A stretch of DNA of 64,000 bases from an uncultured Pseudodesulfovibrio sp. (lineage in GTDB: Bacteria; Desulfobacterota; Desulfovibrionia; Desulfovibrionales; Desulfovibrionaceae), in contig NZ_OY782498.1 in NCBI RefSeq assembly GCF_963677845.1, forward strand, positions 3,231,518 through 3,295,517. The letters are read 5' to 3'. The translations under genes and the position numbers were made by a program. Under the pieces are notes generated by a model that had not been told where the DNA came from, did not search any database, and was given only the letters and a program-made list of their open reading frames with translations. Below are positions 45,736 through 56,050 of the stretch, piece by piece (position 1 is the stretch's first letter; each line of letters begins with the position of its first letter).

Positions 45736-46278
45736 CTAATTTATTTTGATGGTGGCCACATTGCTTTTTTTCACGGTGACGAGCTGTTTATCCAGATTAT
45801 TGTCAATGGTATAAAAAGAATATGTGTCCGCGCTGTCACTTCCCATATAGATGCGGGCGTCCATGAAGATCAGTTCCTTGCCTTTTTTGGTGGTGACGAT
45901 GAAATTGTGTTGATCTTTGAAAATGAACGCTTCGAAATTTGTAAAATCTTTAAATCGGGTGAAGCTGACCACGGTGGAAGAACGGCCATTGAGTTTGCCG
46001 GACATGTATAAATAGTATTTGCCGAGTTTGATTAGTTCGCTGATGACAATGGTGGAACCGTCTGCGAGTTGCAGTGTGCCAACCGGGCCATCCGGAATTT
46101 CATCCTTGAGGGTGTTGGTGGATTTTTGATTTTGATCGTCCGTAGCTGGCGCAGGGGCTGGGGCAGCGGTTTGTTCTGCCGCTTCGGCATCCGGCATGGG
46201 TGATTCGACGGAATCATCTTTGGTTCCACAGGCAGCAAGTGTTAGCACGAGCATCAAGGCTATAATAATGGTCCGCAT
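45736..46278 (-). CDS. Lipoprotein of unknown function
   Basis: A 180-residue exported protein. The signal ends LTLAAC, so Cys 17 is the lipidation site. An Ala/Pro-rich linker (about residues 30-65) precedes a beta-rich globular domain (VGTLQLADGSTIVISELIKL, MSGKLNGRSSTVVS, KKGKELIFMDARIY). The alternating pattern suggests a small beta-sandwich or barrel. No family name is assigned. Confidence 0.8.
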   Translation of the reverse strand: MRTIIIALMLVLTLAACGTKDDSVESPMPDAEAAEQTAAPAPAPATDDQNQKSTNTLKDEIPDGPVGTLQLADGSTIVISELIKLGKYYLYMSGKLNGRSSTVVSFTRFKDFTNFEAFIFKDQHNFIVTTKKGKELIFMDARIYMGSDSADTYSFYTIDNNLDKQLVTVKKSNVATIKIN

Positions 46279-46460
46279 GGGTCCTCCATGGATTTGTCAT
46301 TGGAAAGGTGGTTTTAGCAGGTAACTGTGGGAGAATCCAGAGCCGGGTTGCGTGTTCATAATTTCCATTCTCTAAGTATGAAGAGGCGTGTGATTGTTTG
46401 AATCTTCAGCTGATGATATATTGTTTTTATCTTTGTATCCATCGTACGCTGAGGAGGAAT

Positions 46461-47189
46461 GTGAAGTATCATCATTTTATCATCACCCGTTTCAATGTGA
46501 ACATCTATCCCATTGATTTTCCGAAAAGACTTGAAGACACTTGGTTGTCATTACGACTGGAGTTGTTTCAAAAGTACTGTTTCCCTACGGTACAGGCACA
46601 GAGAAATCAGGATTTTACATGGTTGGTTCTTTTTGATGAGCAGACTCCTGATCGGTATAAAAATTTTATTACTATTTATGCTAAATACAGAAACTTTACG
46701 CCGGTCTATTGCGGGGCGTTCGACACTATTACGCCGCAAACTGTTCATGCCATGCACGAAATTGCGCCTGACGTTGACTGGTTTTTGACGACGCGGTTGG
46801 ACAACGATGACGCATTGTCTACAGGATTTATCCAATGTCTACATGGGGTTGTCAATTCTCTGAATACAGACGATCTCAAACCATCAGATACATTGTATAT
46901 AAACTTTCCCAACGGGTTGCAGTTCTGTGATGGGGAATTTTATGATTTCAAGGATGCGACCAACGCTTTTGTCAGCCTGCTTGAACGTCGGGATAATCCT
47001 CACACGGTTTTTTGGGTGGATCACCCGTCGATTTATGACATGGCGCCGGTTATTCAGGCCGAGACCGGACCCTTATGGCTTCAAGTGGTGCACGAGATGA
47101 ACGTGTACAATTATGTCCGTGGTGAAAAGGTAGACTTGGAAGGAATAAGCAGTCGTTTTCCATGTGACTTTGGGAATGGTAAGTCTTAG
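46461..47189 (+). CDS. Putative rhamnosyltransferase-family glycosyltransferase
   Basis: A 242-residue protein matching the putative rhamnosyltransferase family (PF11316): FPKRLEDTWLSLRLELFQKY, TWLVLFDEQTPD, and a DxD-like TTRLDNDDALSTGFIQ. GTG 46461 is the likely start, because AGGAGG lies just upstream; longer frames have no ribosome binding site. Genes of this family act in surface polysaccharide or phage-type modification. It stands alone between a lipoprotein gene and a chemoreceptor. Confidence 0.75.
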   Translation: MKYHHFIITRFNVNIYPIDFPKRLEDTWLSLRLELFQKYCFPTVQAQRNQDFTWLVLFDEQTPDRYKNFITIYAKYRNFTPVYCGAFDTITPQTVHAMHEIAPDVDWFLTTRLDNDDALSTGFIQCLHGVVNSLNTDDLKPSDTLYINFPNGLQFCDGEFYDFKDATNAFVSLLERRDNPHTVFWVDHPSIYDMAPVIQAETGPLWLQVVHEMNVYNYVRGEKVDLEGISSRFPCDFGNGKS

Positions 47190-47199
47190 AAAGCAAACG

Positions 47200-47236
47200 G
47201 CCCCTGATCGCACGTACGATCAGGGGCTGTTCTTTT
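47200..47236. terminator. Terminator shared by converging genes
   Basis: GCCCCTGATCG and CGATCAGGGGC, 11-bp perfect stem with a 6-nt loop, then TGTTCTTTT on the plus strand. The minus strand also gives a weak T-rich end, so it may serve both directions. Confidence 0.8.
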
Positions 47237-49217
47237 AGAATTTCTGGAATTCGTCTTCAGGGAGAGCCCTGTACCCCTGTACTTCATTCGTTCTCTGGTA
47301 CTGAGTGGTAGGATCACAAATGGAATCATTGAGCTTGAAGAAGCTGATGGAGGTATCGAGTTGCAGGACCTTGTCCGACAAACTTGCTGCTGCTTGGGCA
47401 ACCTGTGATGCTGCTGCTGCGTTTTGCTGAACGACGCGGTCGGATTCCTGTAATGCGCCGGTAATCTGTGTCACGCCGGAATTCTGTTCGGCGGTGGCGG
47501 CTGATATCTCCTGAATAAGCTCTGCTGTGGACTGAATGTCTGGGACAATCTGTTCCAGGAGCTTTCCGGCTTCTTCGGCCACAGCCACACTGGTCGATGA
47601 GAGCTCACTGATTCCGGCTGCGGCGTTACCGCTGCGTTCAGCCAGTTTGCGAACTTCGGCAGCTACCACGGCGAATCCCTTTCCGGCCTCGCCAGCCCGT
47701 GCAGCTTCAATGGCTGCGTTCAGGGCAAGCAGATTGGTTTGCCGTGCGATATCTTCGATTATGCTGATTTCTTCGGCAATTTTCTTCATGGCTTCCAAGG
47801 TTCTGCTGACTGCCTGACCACCAACTTCGGCGTCTTTAGCTGCCTTTGCTGCAACTTTTTCTGTCTTGAGTGCTGTTGCGGATGCCTGGCGGATACTGCC
47901 GGACATTTCTTCCATGCTGGCGGATACCTGCTCAAGTCCGGCTGCCTGTTCCGTGGCACCTTGCGACAGGCCGTCGCTCGCATTGGCAAGTCCATGGCAT
48001 TCGGAAGAGACGTCTTTCGAGACCTGTTGTACGTCTCTAAGCGTGTTGTTGAGTTTGGAACTCATTGTGTCCATGGCTCCGAGTATTGTTCCCATTTCAT
48101 CATTGCGTTTTTCACAGTCCACATGGCTGAGGTCTCCCTCGGAAATGCGGGATACAATGTTTGTGCAATCAGACATGGGATTCATGATAGATTTTTGGAG
48201 CACCCAAAGAATGATGAGAACCGGGGCAATAACCATGGCGAGCATGATGGCCATGATGACCCACATGACCGTGGAAATCATGGCTCCCTGTGTAGCAATG
48301 TCCATGGACAGGACGATGACACCAATGACTTCCCCTCGGTAATCTTTGACCGGGAATGCGCCCAAAGCATTATCGCCAGCGAGAGATATCGTGGTGTTTG
48401 TCATCCCTTTTTGCAGGATATCGTCTGTTGCCATGGTTTGAGTTGCGTCATTTTTTTGCCCATATACGAGTACGTATTTGCCATCTCTGATGGGGTTTTT
48501 CGTCTGGTCTTGCAGTTTGGTGGTGATGGGCAGTAATTTGGAGTCCATGTACAGAAGCGTTTTGATGTCACCTGAAGATTCCATGGTTTTGAGGATTCCG
48601 GAAAATCCTATGAGAACTTCAACGGAGCCAAGATGCTGTCCTTCTGTTCCAGTGACAGGAGCCAATCCACGAATGGTGAATCCGCCTCGTCCCGGTTCAA
48701 TTCCCAGAACTGCCTTGTGATCCCTATTTACATCGATAACTGTGTTTCGGAAACTGGACAGATCATCCGAAATATCGACCCATTTTCCGTTTTTCTTTGC
48801 CTGCTTTTCACGCCAGACGCGAACCAGACTTCGCGCAGTTGGCAGGTGGAAATGGGCTCTGAAACTGGAGCCGACCGTGTCCTTGTATCCTTTGAGAACT
48901 GGAGCGAGTGCCGTACGCAATTGTTCTCTGGCTTCCTGTGCCCTTGGGTCCATCGGGTCATTCATGTTTCCCATATTGGCTATGGAAAATGCGTCGACAA
49001 CAGCGGGCATTTTGCTGAATAGAGCTGCCTGCTCCAATGCGTTGCCAGACATTTTGACAATGGATTGTTGCATATCCTCCACCTTGCCTTTGATGATGAG
49101 GGATACAAAAGACTCTTTGAGGGTATTGAATTGAGAATTGAGGCTAAAAAAGCCACCTGCAATCATTACCAACGTGACTATCAGCAACGGGGCGAATATT
49201 TTTGTTCTGATGCCCAT
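47235..49217 (-). CDS. Methyl-accepting chemotaxis protein with periplasmic Cache-type domain
   Basis: A 660-residue chemoreceptor. One membrane segment near residues 7-29, a large periplasmic domain (about 30-320; single or double Cache-like), a second membrane segment near 320-345, HAMP, then the signalling coil with [20 protein letters not shown] and [18 protein letters not shown]. The final residues DEFQKF resemble the C-terminal CheR/CheB-docking pentapeptide pattern. AGGAGATTC precedes the ATG. The ligand is unknown. Confidence 0.95.
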   Translation of the reverse strand: MGIRTKIFAPLLIVTLVMIAGGFFSLNSQFNTLKESFVSLIIKGKVEDMQQSIVKMSGNALEQAALFSKMPAVVDAFSIANMGNMNDPMDPRAQEAREQLRTALAPVLKGYKDTVGSSFRAHFHLPTARSLVRVWREKQAKKNGKWVDISDDLSSFRNTVIDVNRDHKAVLGIEPGRGGFTIRGLAPVTGTEGQHLGSVEVLIGFSGILKTMESSGDIKTLLYMDSKLLPITTKLQDQTKNPIRDGKYVLVYGQKNDATQTMATDDILQKGMTNTTISLAGDNALGAFPVKDYRGEVIGVIVLSMDIATQGAMISTVMWVIMAIMLAMVIAPVLIILWVLQKSIMNPMSDCTNIVSRISEGDLSHVDCEKRNDEMGTILGAMDTMSSKLNNTLRDVQQVSKDVSSECHGLANASDGLSQGATEQAAGLEQVSASMEEMSGSIRQASATALKTEKVAAKAAKDAEVGGQAVSRTLEAMKKIAEEISIIEDIARQTNLLALNAAIEAARAGEAGKGFAVVAAEVRKLAERSGNAAAGISELSSTSVAVAEEAGKLLEQIVPDIQSTAELIQEISAATAEQNSGVTQITGALQESDRVVQQNAAAASQVAQAAASLSDKVLQLDTSISFFKLNDSICDPTTQYQRTNEVQGYRALPEDEFQKF

Positions 49218-49335
49218 GTGAATCTCCTGTCGGATTTTTACGATTAGACGAGAATATAGATGAGTTGAATATTATCCACTATTATAAAGTGTCTGCGCCG
49301 CAGACGGAACACCGATGATGAGAAGAGGATGTTTT

Positions 49336-50847
49336 CTACAGTAAGCTTTGTACGCGTTGTTGCTCTTCCGTAATGTATGAGAATAATTCCCTGGACATGT
49401 CACCGTATACCCTGATCGCTTCCATATTGAGTGGGACATCGACGTACTGCATAATGATCCTGTCGTCTCCGTCGTGAATATGAGGCATAATCCCTGCAAA
49501 TGAAAAACCCATTTGTTCGCATTCTTCGACTAGGCGCGGCGAAGCGGGAACACCCAGAGGGAGGAAGGCATAAAGGGCATCCCGACGGTCCATTTTGCAT
49601 TGATGCAAGCCTTCTGCAATGTCCCGTTTCGTCGATTCTCCGATGGTATGAACAATAATAAAAGCCACGTTGAGTTCATCGGGTAAGGGAAATATGCTGA
49701 TTGATGATTCGCCTGAAGGCGGTTGAGTCTGGCCGTGCTCAATTTCTCGTGGGATTTCGAGCCATGAGTAGATTTCGGCTACCATATTTGTATGCCGTGG
49801 TGGTACGTATATGGTTTTTGGTGAACGATCCAAAGCGAAGTAGTGGTTTATGACCGAGCCTTTGTTTTGTTTTGAGGTGGCGAGTTCTTTGGCCTGCATG
49901 CCAGAAGCGGCGATGCCCAGAAACAGACTGCACGGCCTTGAACCCATTTCTTGCATACCTTTCTGGGAAAATGTGTGCGTGGTCACAGAGCAATCAAATA
50001 TGCCCCAATCTCCTTCAGCTTCGGCAATATCAAAGAGTAGTCGTGCCACTTTCTTGGGCAAACCTGGGGAGCGATATGTTGGGTCCACAAACGCCAGTCC
50101 AAGCTCGGGAACTTTGACAGCGGGGTCATGATATTTGAAGCCAGCGTGACCGATCATGGCACCACTTTCAGGGTCATATACCGTGGCGGACAAAAACTCA
50201 TTGTGTTTCACTTTTTGAGTCAGTGCCTCAAGGTCGTAGAGAAATTCTTCCTGAGTGTATCCGTAACAGCGCCATGCAAGTCTGCAGACTTCCGGCAGGT
50301 CTTCGATTGTGGTCAAGCGGATTTCAGGCTCTTTGACTGTGATTCGTTTTTTTCCCTTTTTGACGGTTTTTGTGTCGAGTAATTCCGGTGGTAACGCGCC
50401 ATAGGCCAACCGCTTTTTCAGCCGTGTTTCCTTTCCTTCCCGACCATGGACGAACAATTCTACTGAATCCATGGATTGGTGCATCAGAAGAGTACCCAGA
50501 CCGGGTTTATTCATGTTTTCAAGGCAATCGGGCGTGTAACGTTCGGCCTGACCCAGATTGAATGGGATACCTTTTTCCCTGATGGAAATAATCAGGAACT
50601 CTTCTTCGACGGAAAATTCTATATGAATACGTTCAGTTTCTTTTACAGGACCGGAGAAGTGGTCAACAGCATTACAAAAAGCTTCATCAACAGCCAATTT
50701 GATACCAAAGGTATCTTTTTCATTGAAAGACAAAACCTTTGCTACTTGCGCTGCACAATCGACAGCTGTTTTAACCATTATTTTGCGAACAGGGAGCGTT
50801 AATTGAGCCAGAAAAAACGTGACTGTGTGTTTTGTTGCAGCTCTCAA
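49336..50847 (-). CDS. RsbW-like GHKL ATPase fused to GNAT acetyltransferase
   Basis: A 503-residue soluble protein. Residues about 12-145 form an anti-sigma-kinase-like GHKL domain: FGIKLAVDEAFCNAVDHFSG is the N-box, and GIPFNL and GLGTLLMHQSMD the G-boxes. Residues about 170-330 resemble a GNAT N-acetyltransferase (EDLPEVCRLAWRCYGYTQEE, AMIGHAGFKYHD, LGLAFVDPTYRSPGLPKKV). The last 150 residues are unassigned. The start is probably TTG 50847 with GGAG 6 bp upstream, since the conserved LTLPVR of RsbW proteins lies N-terminal to any ATG. Such fusions occur in deltaproteobacteria; the target of either activity is unknown. Confidence 0.8.
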   Translation of the reverse strand: MRAATKHTVTFFLAQLTLPVRKIMVKTAVDCAAQVAKVLSFNEKDTFGIKLAVDEAFCNAVDHFSGPVKETERIHIEFSVEEEFLIISIREKGIPFNLGQAERYTPDCLENMNKPGLGTLLMHQSMDSVELFVHGREGKETRLKKRLAYGALPPELLDTKTVKKGKKRITVKEPEIRLTTIEDLPEVCRLAWRCYGYTQEEFLYDLEALTQKVKHNEFLSATVYDPESGAMIGHAGFKYHDPAVKVPELGLAFVDPTYRSPGLPKKVARLLFDIAEAEGDWGIFDCSVTTHTFSQKGMQEMGSRPCSLFLGIAASGMQAKELATSKQNKGSVINHYFALDRSPKTIYVPPRHTNMVAEIYSWLEIPREIEHGQTQPPSGESSISIFPLPDELNVAFIIVHTIGESTKRDIAEGLHQCKMDRRDALYAFLPLGVPASPRLVEECEQMGFSFAGIMPHIHDGDDRIIMQYVDVPLNMEAIRVYGDMSRELFSYITEEQQRVQSLL

Positions 50848-51307
50848 ATTTGTCTCCGGTGCTATCCGTCTGAAGTTTATCGATGAATTAACATAAACTC
50901 ATAGCGAAAGCTGAAGATGATCGCAATGAAGTGGGGGTAATGTGATTTGTTTCACGTAGAGAAGAGAATCTTATAAATAAATAATATTATTTGCATTAAT
51001 ATATTGTGATAAAAAGCGCAAAGTGTGCGTGGTTGGTAAATTGAAGGACTGGAATTTCCTTTTATCAAGAAGTTTGATGTTGGACAGAAAGTTATGGTGA
51101 CATTGGGACTGGTATTAAAGCTGCGGTTTTGTTTCTTGGGAGGAGGAAAATCATCAGTTTGAAACTATGTCGAATGACGATCTTTTTATGAGAGCTGAGA
51201 ATGAAATTCAATCATTATATTAGTATATTATAATAGCCTATCCTCAGGCATAGGCCTATTTCCCCATTGAAAAAGTATAATAATTTTTAATAAGCAGAAA
51301 GGGGATT
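50848..51307. other. AT-rich intergenic region
   Basis: 460 bp between divergent signalling genes. It holds a degenerate parS-like half (TGTTTCACGT at 50949-50958 with a mismatched right half) and an inverted repeat around 51230-51261 (AATAGCCTAT, ATAGGCCTATT). A frame with GGGAGGAGG near 51140 stops at once. Promoters of the flanking genes are expected here; none is clear. Confidence 0.4.
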
Positions 51308-52912
51308 ATGATGAAATGGTATCAGTCGATTCGGTTCAAAATAATTGGAATGCTTATGCTGGTAACGCTCCTGTCGGCAAGTTTGACCGGGGCGATTTTG
51401 TTTAGCCAATATTACAGTAGTGAGGTGACCAATCTGGAGGTTGCGCTGAAGAGAAGTGCCGAGACAACTCTGAACAAAATAGGCCTCGACGACGTGAAGC
51501 CGTATGTTAAGGGCGGTTCTGAAAAAAACGAATTTTTCATGAATAAACTGCATGAATTGGCTGCAATAGTGGATATTTTTGATCTTGCTTACCTCTATGT
51601 CGTCGAACGTACCCCCACTGGCCAGTATAGATTTCTTATGGATGCAGCGATGCTGACAGGCGATCCAAAACCTCTGCAAATCTATGAAGGCGCACCTCCT
51701 GAGTTAGATAAGGTCTATACTTCCCGGAAAATGATTTATCCTGAAATTTATACTGATGAATATGGAACATTTAAATCCATTTTGAGCCCAATCGTTGTTA
51801 ACGGGGAAACCATTGCTGTTATTGGTGCTGATTTTGATGCTTCGTCATTACAACAGATTCGATCCAAGGTTTTGTTAACATTACTTATCGCCATTACTAT
51901 TTCTGGTATTATTGCGGTGCTAATTTCTTTTTATTTTAGCCGAAAGATCAACACGGCGATTACTGCGGGAGTAACTATTGCCGAATCCATTGCAGAAGGG
52001 AATCTTGTCGTTGACACGAATTATTCCGGCAAGGATGAAATCGGTCTCATGATTTTCACTCTTGTGAAAATGGTCAAAAAGTTGAGGCAGGTTGTCGGCG
52101 AAGTTCATTCCGTAACGGGCAATGTTACATCAGGGTCGGAAGAGTTGTCTTCAACTTCCATTATTCTTTCACAGGGAGCCACAGAACAAGCCGCTTCCAT
52201 TGAGGAAGTTTCAGCGAGTATGGAAGAGATGACTGCTAACATTCAACAGAATGCGGGTAGTGCTACTGAGACACAAATTCTTGCTAACGGTGCAGCAAAA
52301 CAAGCAGCGGAAAGCGGGACGGCTGTTTCTAAATCAGTCACAGCCATGCGCGAAATAGCGGATAGAATCAGTATTATTGAGGAGATCGCCAGACAGACAA
52401 ATCTTCTTGCTCTCAATGCCGCCATTGAGGCCGCTCGAGCTGGAGAACATGGGAAGGGTTTTGCCGTGGTCGCCGCAGAGGTTCGCAAGCTGGCAGAACG
52501 TTCTGGCCTTGCTGCTGGCGAAATCAGTCAGTTGGCGGTGAGCAGTGTCGATGTAGCGGATCGTGCCGGCGAATTGTTGGGCAAATTGGTCCCGGATATT
52601 CAGCGTACAGCGCAACTGGTGGAAGAGATTACAGCAGCCAGTAACGAGCAGAGTACGGGGGCTTCTCAGATAAATAACGCCATTCGACAGCTTGATGAAG
52701 TCGTGCAGCAGAATGCCGCAGCTTCAGAGGAAATGTCATCCACATCCGAGCAGTTGTCAGCGCAGGCTGTTCAGCTTCAGCAGACAGTTTCTTTCTTTGA
52801 CCTTGGAGATGCCAGCCAACCCAGTCAGGGAATGGTGAACAGGTCCCCTAGGGAGTATAATAAGAGAGCGTCCGTGAATATGGAGATGGATGGCGGGTTT
52901 AAACGTTTCTAA
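51308..52912 (+). CDS. Methyl-accepting chemotaxis protein
   Basis: A 534-residue chemoreceptor: membrane segment about residues 12-32, a periplasmic domain of some 150 residues, second membrane segment near 190-212, HAMP and the signalling coil with [20 protein letters not shown]. The C-terminal GGFKRF again resembles a receptor-modification tether. GGGG lies just before two tandem ATG codons; the first is used here. The signalling half is close to that of the receptor at 47235, while the sensory domains are unrelated. Confidence 0.95.
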   Translation: MMKWYQSIRFKIIGMLMLVTLLSASLTGAILFSQYYSSEVTNLEVALKRSAETTLNKIGLDDVKPYVKGGSEKNEFFMNKLHELAAIVDIFDLAYLYVVERTPTGQYRFLMDAAMLTGDPKPLQIYEGAPPELDKVYTSRKMIYPEIYTDEYGTFKSILSPIVVNGETIAVIGADFDASSLQQIRSKVLLTLLIAITISGIIAVLISFYFSRKINTAITAGVTIAESIAEGNLVVDTNYSGKDEIGLMIFTLVKMVKKLRQVVGEVHSVTGNVTSGSEELSSTSIILSQGATEQAASIEEVSASMEEMTANIQQNAGSATETQILANGAAKQAAESGTAVSKSVTAMREIADRISIIEEIARQTNLLALNAAIEAARAGEHGKGFAVVAAEVRKLAERSGLAAGEISQLAVSSVDVADRAGELLGKLVPDIQRTAQLVEEITAASNEQSTGASQINNAIRQLDEVVQQNAAASEEMSSTSEQLSAQAVQLQQTVSFFDLGDASQPSQGMVNRSPREYNKRASVNMEMDGGFKRF

Positions 52913-52922
52913 CAGCGCAAAC

Positions 52923-52955
52923 GAAAAGGCCGGACTGATGTTCGGCCTTTTCTTA
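52923..52955 (+). terminator. Terminator after the chemoreceptor
   Basis: GAAAAGGCCG and CGGCCTTTTC with a 10-nt loop and a partial T tract. It separates the receptor from the ComM-type gene. Confidence 0.88.
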
Positions 52956-53122
52956 TTGAGTTTTGATCAATATAAAACACAATATAAATAGATCAGAAAA
53001 TATATTGGTGGGTTCCGTGTGTTGTGCATCCATCTGTTCGCCTATGTGATATTCGTTTGCAGAATGTCATGGGTTTGGTTAGTAACTTCAGAGTTGTTAC
53101 CAATTTCAGACGGATACCTCAT

Positions 53123-54652
53123 ATGATTGCCAAAGTTTCCTGTGCAGCCCTTATGGGCATCGATGCTTTTAAGGTTCAGCTCGAAGTTGATTTTTCCCGT
53201 TCCGGGATGCCCTGTTTTACCATGGTTGGTCTTGCCGAGGGCGCTGTTAAAGAGTCCAAGGAGCGAGTGTTTTCTGCGCTTAAGAATTGCGGGTTCAAGG
53301 TGCCACCAGCACGGATTACCGTGAATCTGGCTCCGGCTGACGTCCGCAAGGCGGGCAGTGCCTATGATCTGCCGCTCGCCATTGGGATTCTGGTCGGTAT
53401 GGGCATCATCAAACCAGAAAATGCTGATGGTTGGTTTATGGCGGGAGAACTGTCCTTGACTGGCGACCTCAAGTCGGTCCCCGGTGTTTTGCCTCTGGCG
53501 TTGGCGGCGCGACAGGAATCCGGCAAGGGTATCATTGTCCCGGCATCCAACGGACGGGAGGGGGCTGTAGTCAAGGACATCCCGGTTATCGGTGCATCTG
53601 ACCTTGGACAGGTCGTCCGTATGCTTTTGGGCGAGGAAGAAGTTGAACCTACAGCCGTGGACATCGATACTCTTTGGAATGAACGGCAGTCACATCGTGT
53701 GGATTTCGGTGAAGTTAAAGGGCAGGAACACGCCAAGCGCGCCATTGAAATTGCGGCGGCTGGCGGACATAATCTGTTGTTCATCGGGCCTCCCGGATCG
53801 GGAAAGACCATGCTTGCCAAGCGTATTCCCACGGTGCTCCCACCTTTGCGTTTTGAAGAAGCTTTGGAAGTGACCAAGATATATTCCGTGGCCGGATTGC
53901 TTCAGAAAGACCGTGCCCTTATGGTCACCCGTCCATTCAGGACACCCCATCATACCATTTCGGATGTCGGTCTCATCGGAGGCGGGCGATATCCTCAACC
54001 GGGTGAAACGTCCTTGGCACATCGAGGGGTGCTTTTTCTTGATGAAATGCCTGAGTTCAAGAAGGCCGTTCTCGAAGTTTTGCGGCAACCGCTTGAAGAT
54101 GGGGAAGTCTCGATTTCGCGCTCGCTCATGACGTTAAAATATCCGGCAGATGTAATGCTTGTGGCAGCCATGAACCCGTGTCCGTGCGGGTATATGTCAG
54201 ACGATACGCATACGTGCACCTGTTCTCCGTTGGCTGTGCAGCGGTATCGAGGGAAAATCTCCGGCCCGCTTCTTGACCGTATCGATTTGCATGTGGACGT
54301 GCCTGCGGTTCCCTACGAGGATTTGAAAAAGGCACGAAGTGAGGTGGATTCGGCCACCATGCGTGCTCATATTTTGGCTGCTCGTGATATTCAGGTCCAG
54401 CGATATGAGGGGATGTATTTTTCGCTGAACGCTGAACTGGATGGCTCGGCATTGGAAGAGTTTTGCGCCTTGGGGGAATCCGAACACGGATTTCTCAAAC
54501 AGGCCGTGGAATCGTTGGGGCTATCCGCCAGAGCGTATACTCGTATTTTACGCATAAGTCGCACCATAGCGGATCTAGCCGGAGCTGATGAAATAGGTGT
54601 CGACCACCTGGCCGAAGCAGTGAATTACAGGGGTATGGACAGAGAGGGGTAA
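53123..54652 (+). CDS. comM: YifB/ComM family Mg-chelatase-like AAA+ ATPase
   Basis: A 509-residue ComM/YifB helicase. The N-terminal Lon-like domain reads IAKVSCAALMGIDAFKVQLE and VGLAEGAVKESKERV; GPPGSGKTMLAKRIP is Walker A, GVLFLDEMPEFKKAV Walker B, and the C-terminal CGYMSDDTHTCTC has the usual Cys cluster. ComM drives branch migration during natural transformation; outside competent genera its role is less certain. ATG 53123 matches homologues, 99 bp inside an open frame. Confidence 0.93.
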   Translation: MIAKVSCAALMGIDAFKVQLEVDFSRSGMPCFTMVGLAEGAVKESKERVFSALKNCGFKVPPARITVNLAPADVRKAGSAYDLPLAIGILVGMGIIKPENADGWFMAGELSLTGDLKSVPGVLPLALAARQESGKGIIVPASNGREGAVVKDIPVIGASDLGQVVRMLLGEEEVEPTAVDIDTLWNERQSHRVDFGEVKGQEHAKRAIEIAAAGGHNLLFIGPPGSGKTMLAKRIPTVLPPLRFEEALEVTKIYSVAGLLQKDRALMVTRPFRTPHHTISDVGLIGGGRYPQPGETSLAHRGVLFLDEMPEFKKAVLEVLRQPLEDGEVSISRSLMTLKYPADVMLVAAMNPCPCGYMSDDTHTCTCSPLAVQRYRGKISGPLLDRIDLHVDVPAVPYEDLKKARSEVDSATMRAHILAARDIQVQRYEGMYFSLNAELDGSALEEFCALGESEHGFLKQAVESLGLSARAYTRILRISRTIADLAGADEIGVDHLAEAVNYRGMDREG

Positions 54653-54661
54653 AGAGATACT

Positions 54662-55591
54662 TTACTCTTCGAAATCAAGTCCGGCTTTGCTGCGACCAAG
54701 GAGAATGGAGGTGATGACGGCAATGAAAAGAATCGTCACTGCAATGAGGCCATATCTGACCCATTCGGTTTTTTTTGCATGAAAGACGAACCAGTGACTG
54801 GCGATGTTCTTGTATTCGGCCATGGAGATGTCTGAAAATCCTTGATTCATGAGATTCAGAAGGACCCTATTCCCTTTGGTAACAGCTCCGTGAATGTTTT
54901 TCGTAAAAAGTATTTGTTTGACGATGAGACCGTGCCCACCTCCCTTTTTCCCTACTTCAAAACCAAGAACGGGATGATCTCCGGCAGCAGCCTGAATCGT
55001 ATCATTTGCAAGAGCCTTTGCTATATCTTCGTTTGTGGAGAATTTTTTGACTGTAATGTTGATTTTATTTTTGCGTAAAAAATATTCAGTATAACCTCCT
55101 TTTAGAACGCCAACAATATAGGTGTCATAGATTGTCGAGAGATCAGCGTCATATTCGGCTTTGACAAGTAGAGCAGATTCAAGCTCATGAAAGGATCTGC
55201 TGAAATCGAGGGATTTAGCACGCTCATCATTGATGAAAAGGCCGCCGTGAATGTCGTATTCACCGTCGGCAACAAGGGGAATGGTTTTTGCCCATTCTTC
55301 AAATTGGAATGTAACGGGAATACCAGTTTTGTCCGACCATTTTTTCCAAATATCAATGAGGTACCCCTTGGGATCCCCGTTGACTCCCTGAAAAGAGAGC
55401 GGGGCGGAATTGGTTGGATTTATCACAGTGACACCATGTTCGCGATACCAATCATTATCCCGCGCTGAAGCTGCACTCCCAGACGGCCCTGTTATAGAAA
55501 ACATGGCAAGGAGTATGGTCAGCGTTATGACTGCTTTGTGCCCGCTGGCGATAAGAGATTTGCCGTTCAGGAAATACATATAGATCAACAT
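54662..55591 (-). CDS. Solute-binding domain protein with C-terminal membrane anchor
   Basis: A 309-residue protein. Signal-like hydrophobic segment near residues 18-40, a periplasmic SBP_bac_3 domain (about 50-265; SAPLSFQGVNGDPKGYLID, PLVADGEYDIHGGLF), then a single membrane segment (about 277-297) and only ten cytoplasmic residues. This is the sensory half of one-component receptors (GGDEF, kinase or chemoreceptor) without any output domain. It could be a truncated receptor or a tethered binding protein. No transporter permease is adjacent. Confidence 0.7.
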   Translation of the reverse strand: MLIYMYFLNGKSLIASGHKAVITLTILLAMFSITGPSGSAASARDNDWYREHGVTVINPTNSAPLSFQGVNGDPKGYLIDIWKKWSDKTGIPVTFQFEEWAKTIPLVADGEYDIHGGLFINDERAKSLDFSRSFHELESALLVKAEYDADLSTIYDTYIVGVLKGGYTEYFLRKNKINITVKKFSTNEDIAKALANDTIQAAAGDHPVLGFEVGKKGGGHGLIVKQILFTKNIHGAVTKGNRVLLNLMNQGFSDISMAEYKNIASHWFVFHAKKTEWVRYGLIAVTILFIAVITSILLGRSKAGLDFEE

Positions 55592-55632
55592 TAGCTGATT
55601 CTGGAGTCTATTGGCAATGATTCTACGAAAAA

Positions 55633-55661
55633 AAGAGGAGATGCCATGAGCATCTCCTCTT
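55633..55661 (-). terminator. Terminator of the ORP-like cluster
   Basis: AAGAGGAGATGC and GCATCTCCTCTT, 12-bp perfect stem; on the minus strand it runs into TTTTTTT. It ends the five-gene cluster. Confidence 0.92.
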
Positions 55662-55688
55662 CATTTCGTCTGAATGGAATTTTTGCGG

Positions 55689-56048
55689 TTACATTCTGCC
55701 GAGAATTTCCGCCAATTCCACACCATCTTTTTTGCCGGGATTAAGCGGCAATCCTTTGAGTACGCCGAGACCTTCACTTTTGTCGTGAAAGTCTTCGTCG
55801 GACAGTGAGGTGACAGTGGCCGTGTTGACCATGGCGTTCACCTTGATGACTTCCAAGGCCAATGCCAAGGAGTCAAAATCGGACAGCCCTTCGTCAATGA
55901 CGACCAACTTAACAGCACCGTCCTTGACCGCTTCGAGAGCGGCGGCACCGGAGGGCACCACGTCGATGTTTTGTCCGCTGGAATCTGCCAGAGAGTCAAT
56001 GAACTCGCCTAGAGAGTCTCCACGGGGTGTTGCAAAGACGATGGACAT
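55689..56048 (-). CDS. Receiver-fold-like protein at the end of the ORP-like cluster
   Basis: A 119-residue soluble alpha/beta protein (SIVFATPRGDSLGEFIDSLA, LVVIDEGLSDFDSLALALEV). The order of strands suggests a receiver-like fold, but the phosphorylation motif is not complete, so a pseudo-receiver is the cautious reading. It follows the NifX-type gene by 2 bp and is the last gene before the terminator. Confidence 0.7.
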   Translation of the reverse strand: MSIVFATPRGDSLGEFIDSLADSSGQNIDVVPSGAAALEAVKDGAVKLVVIDEGLSDFDSLALALEVIKVNAMVNTATVTSLSDEDFHDKSEGLGVLKGLPLNPGKKDGVELAEILGRM

Positions 56049-56050
56049 GT

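Noticed and set aside
50949-50964. Third parS-like site TGTTTCACGT with imperfect right half
   Set aside because: Only 12 of 16 bases match and the palindrome is broken. With perfect sites at 8141 and 8174 this is best read as a chance half-site unless ChIP shows ParB there.
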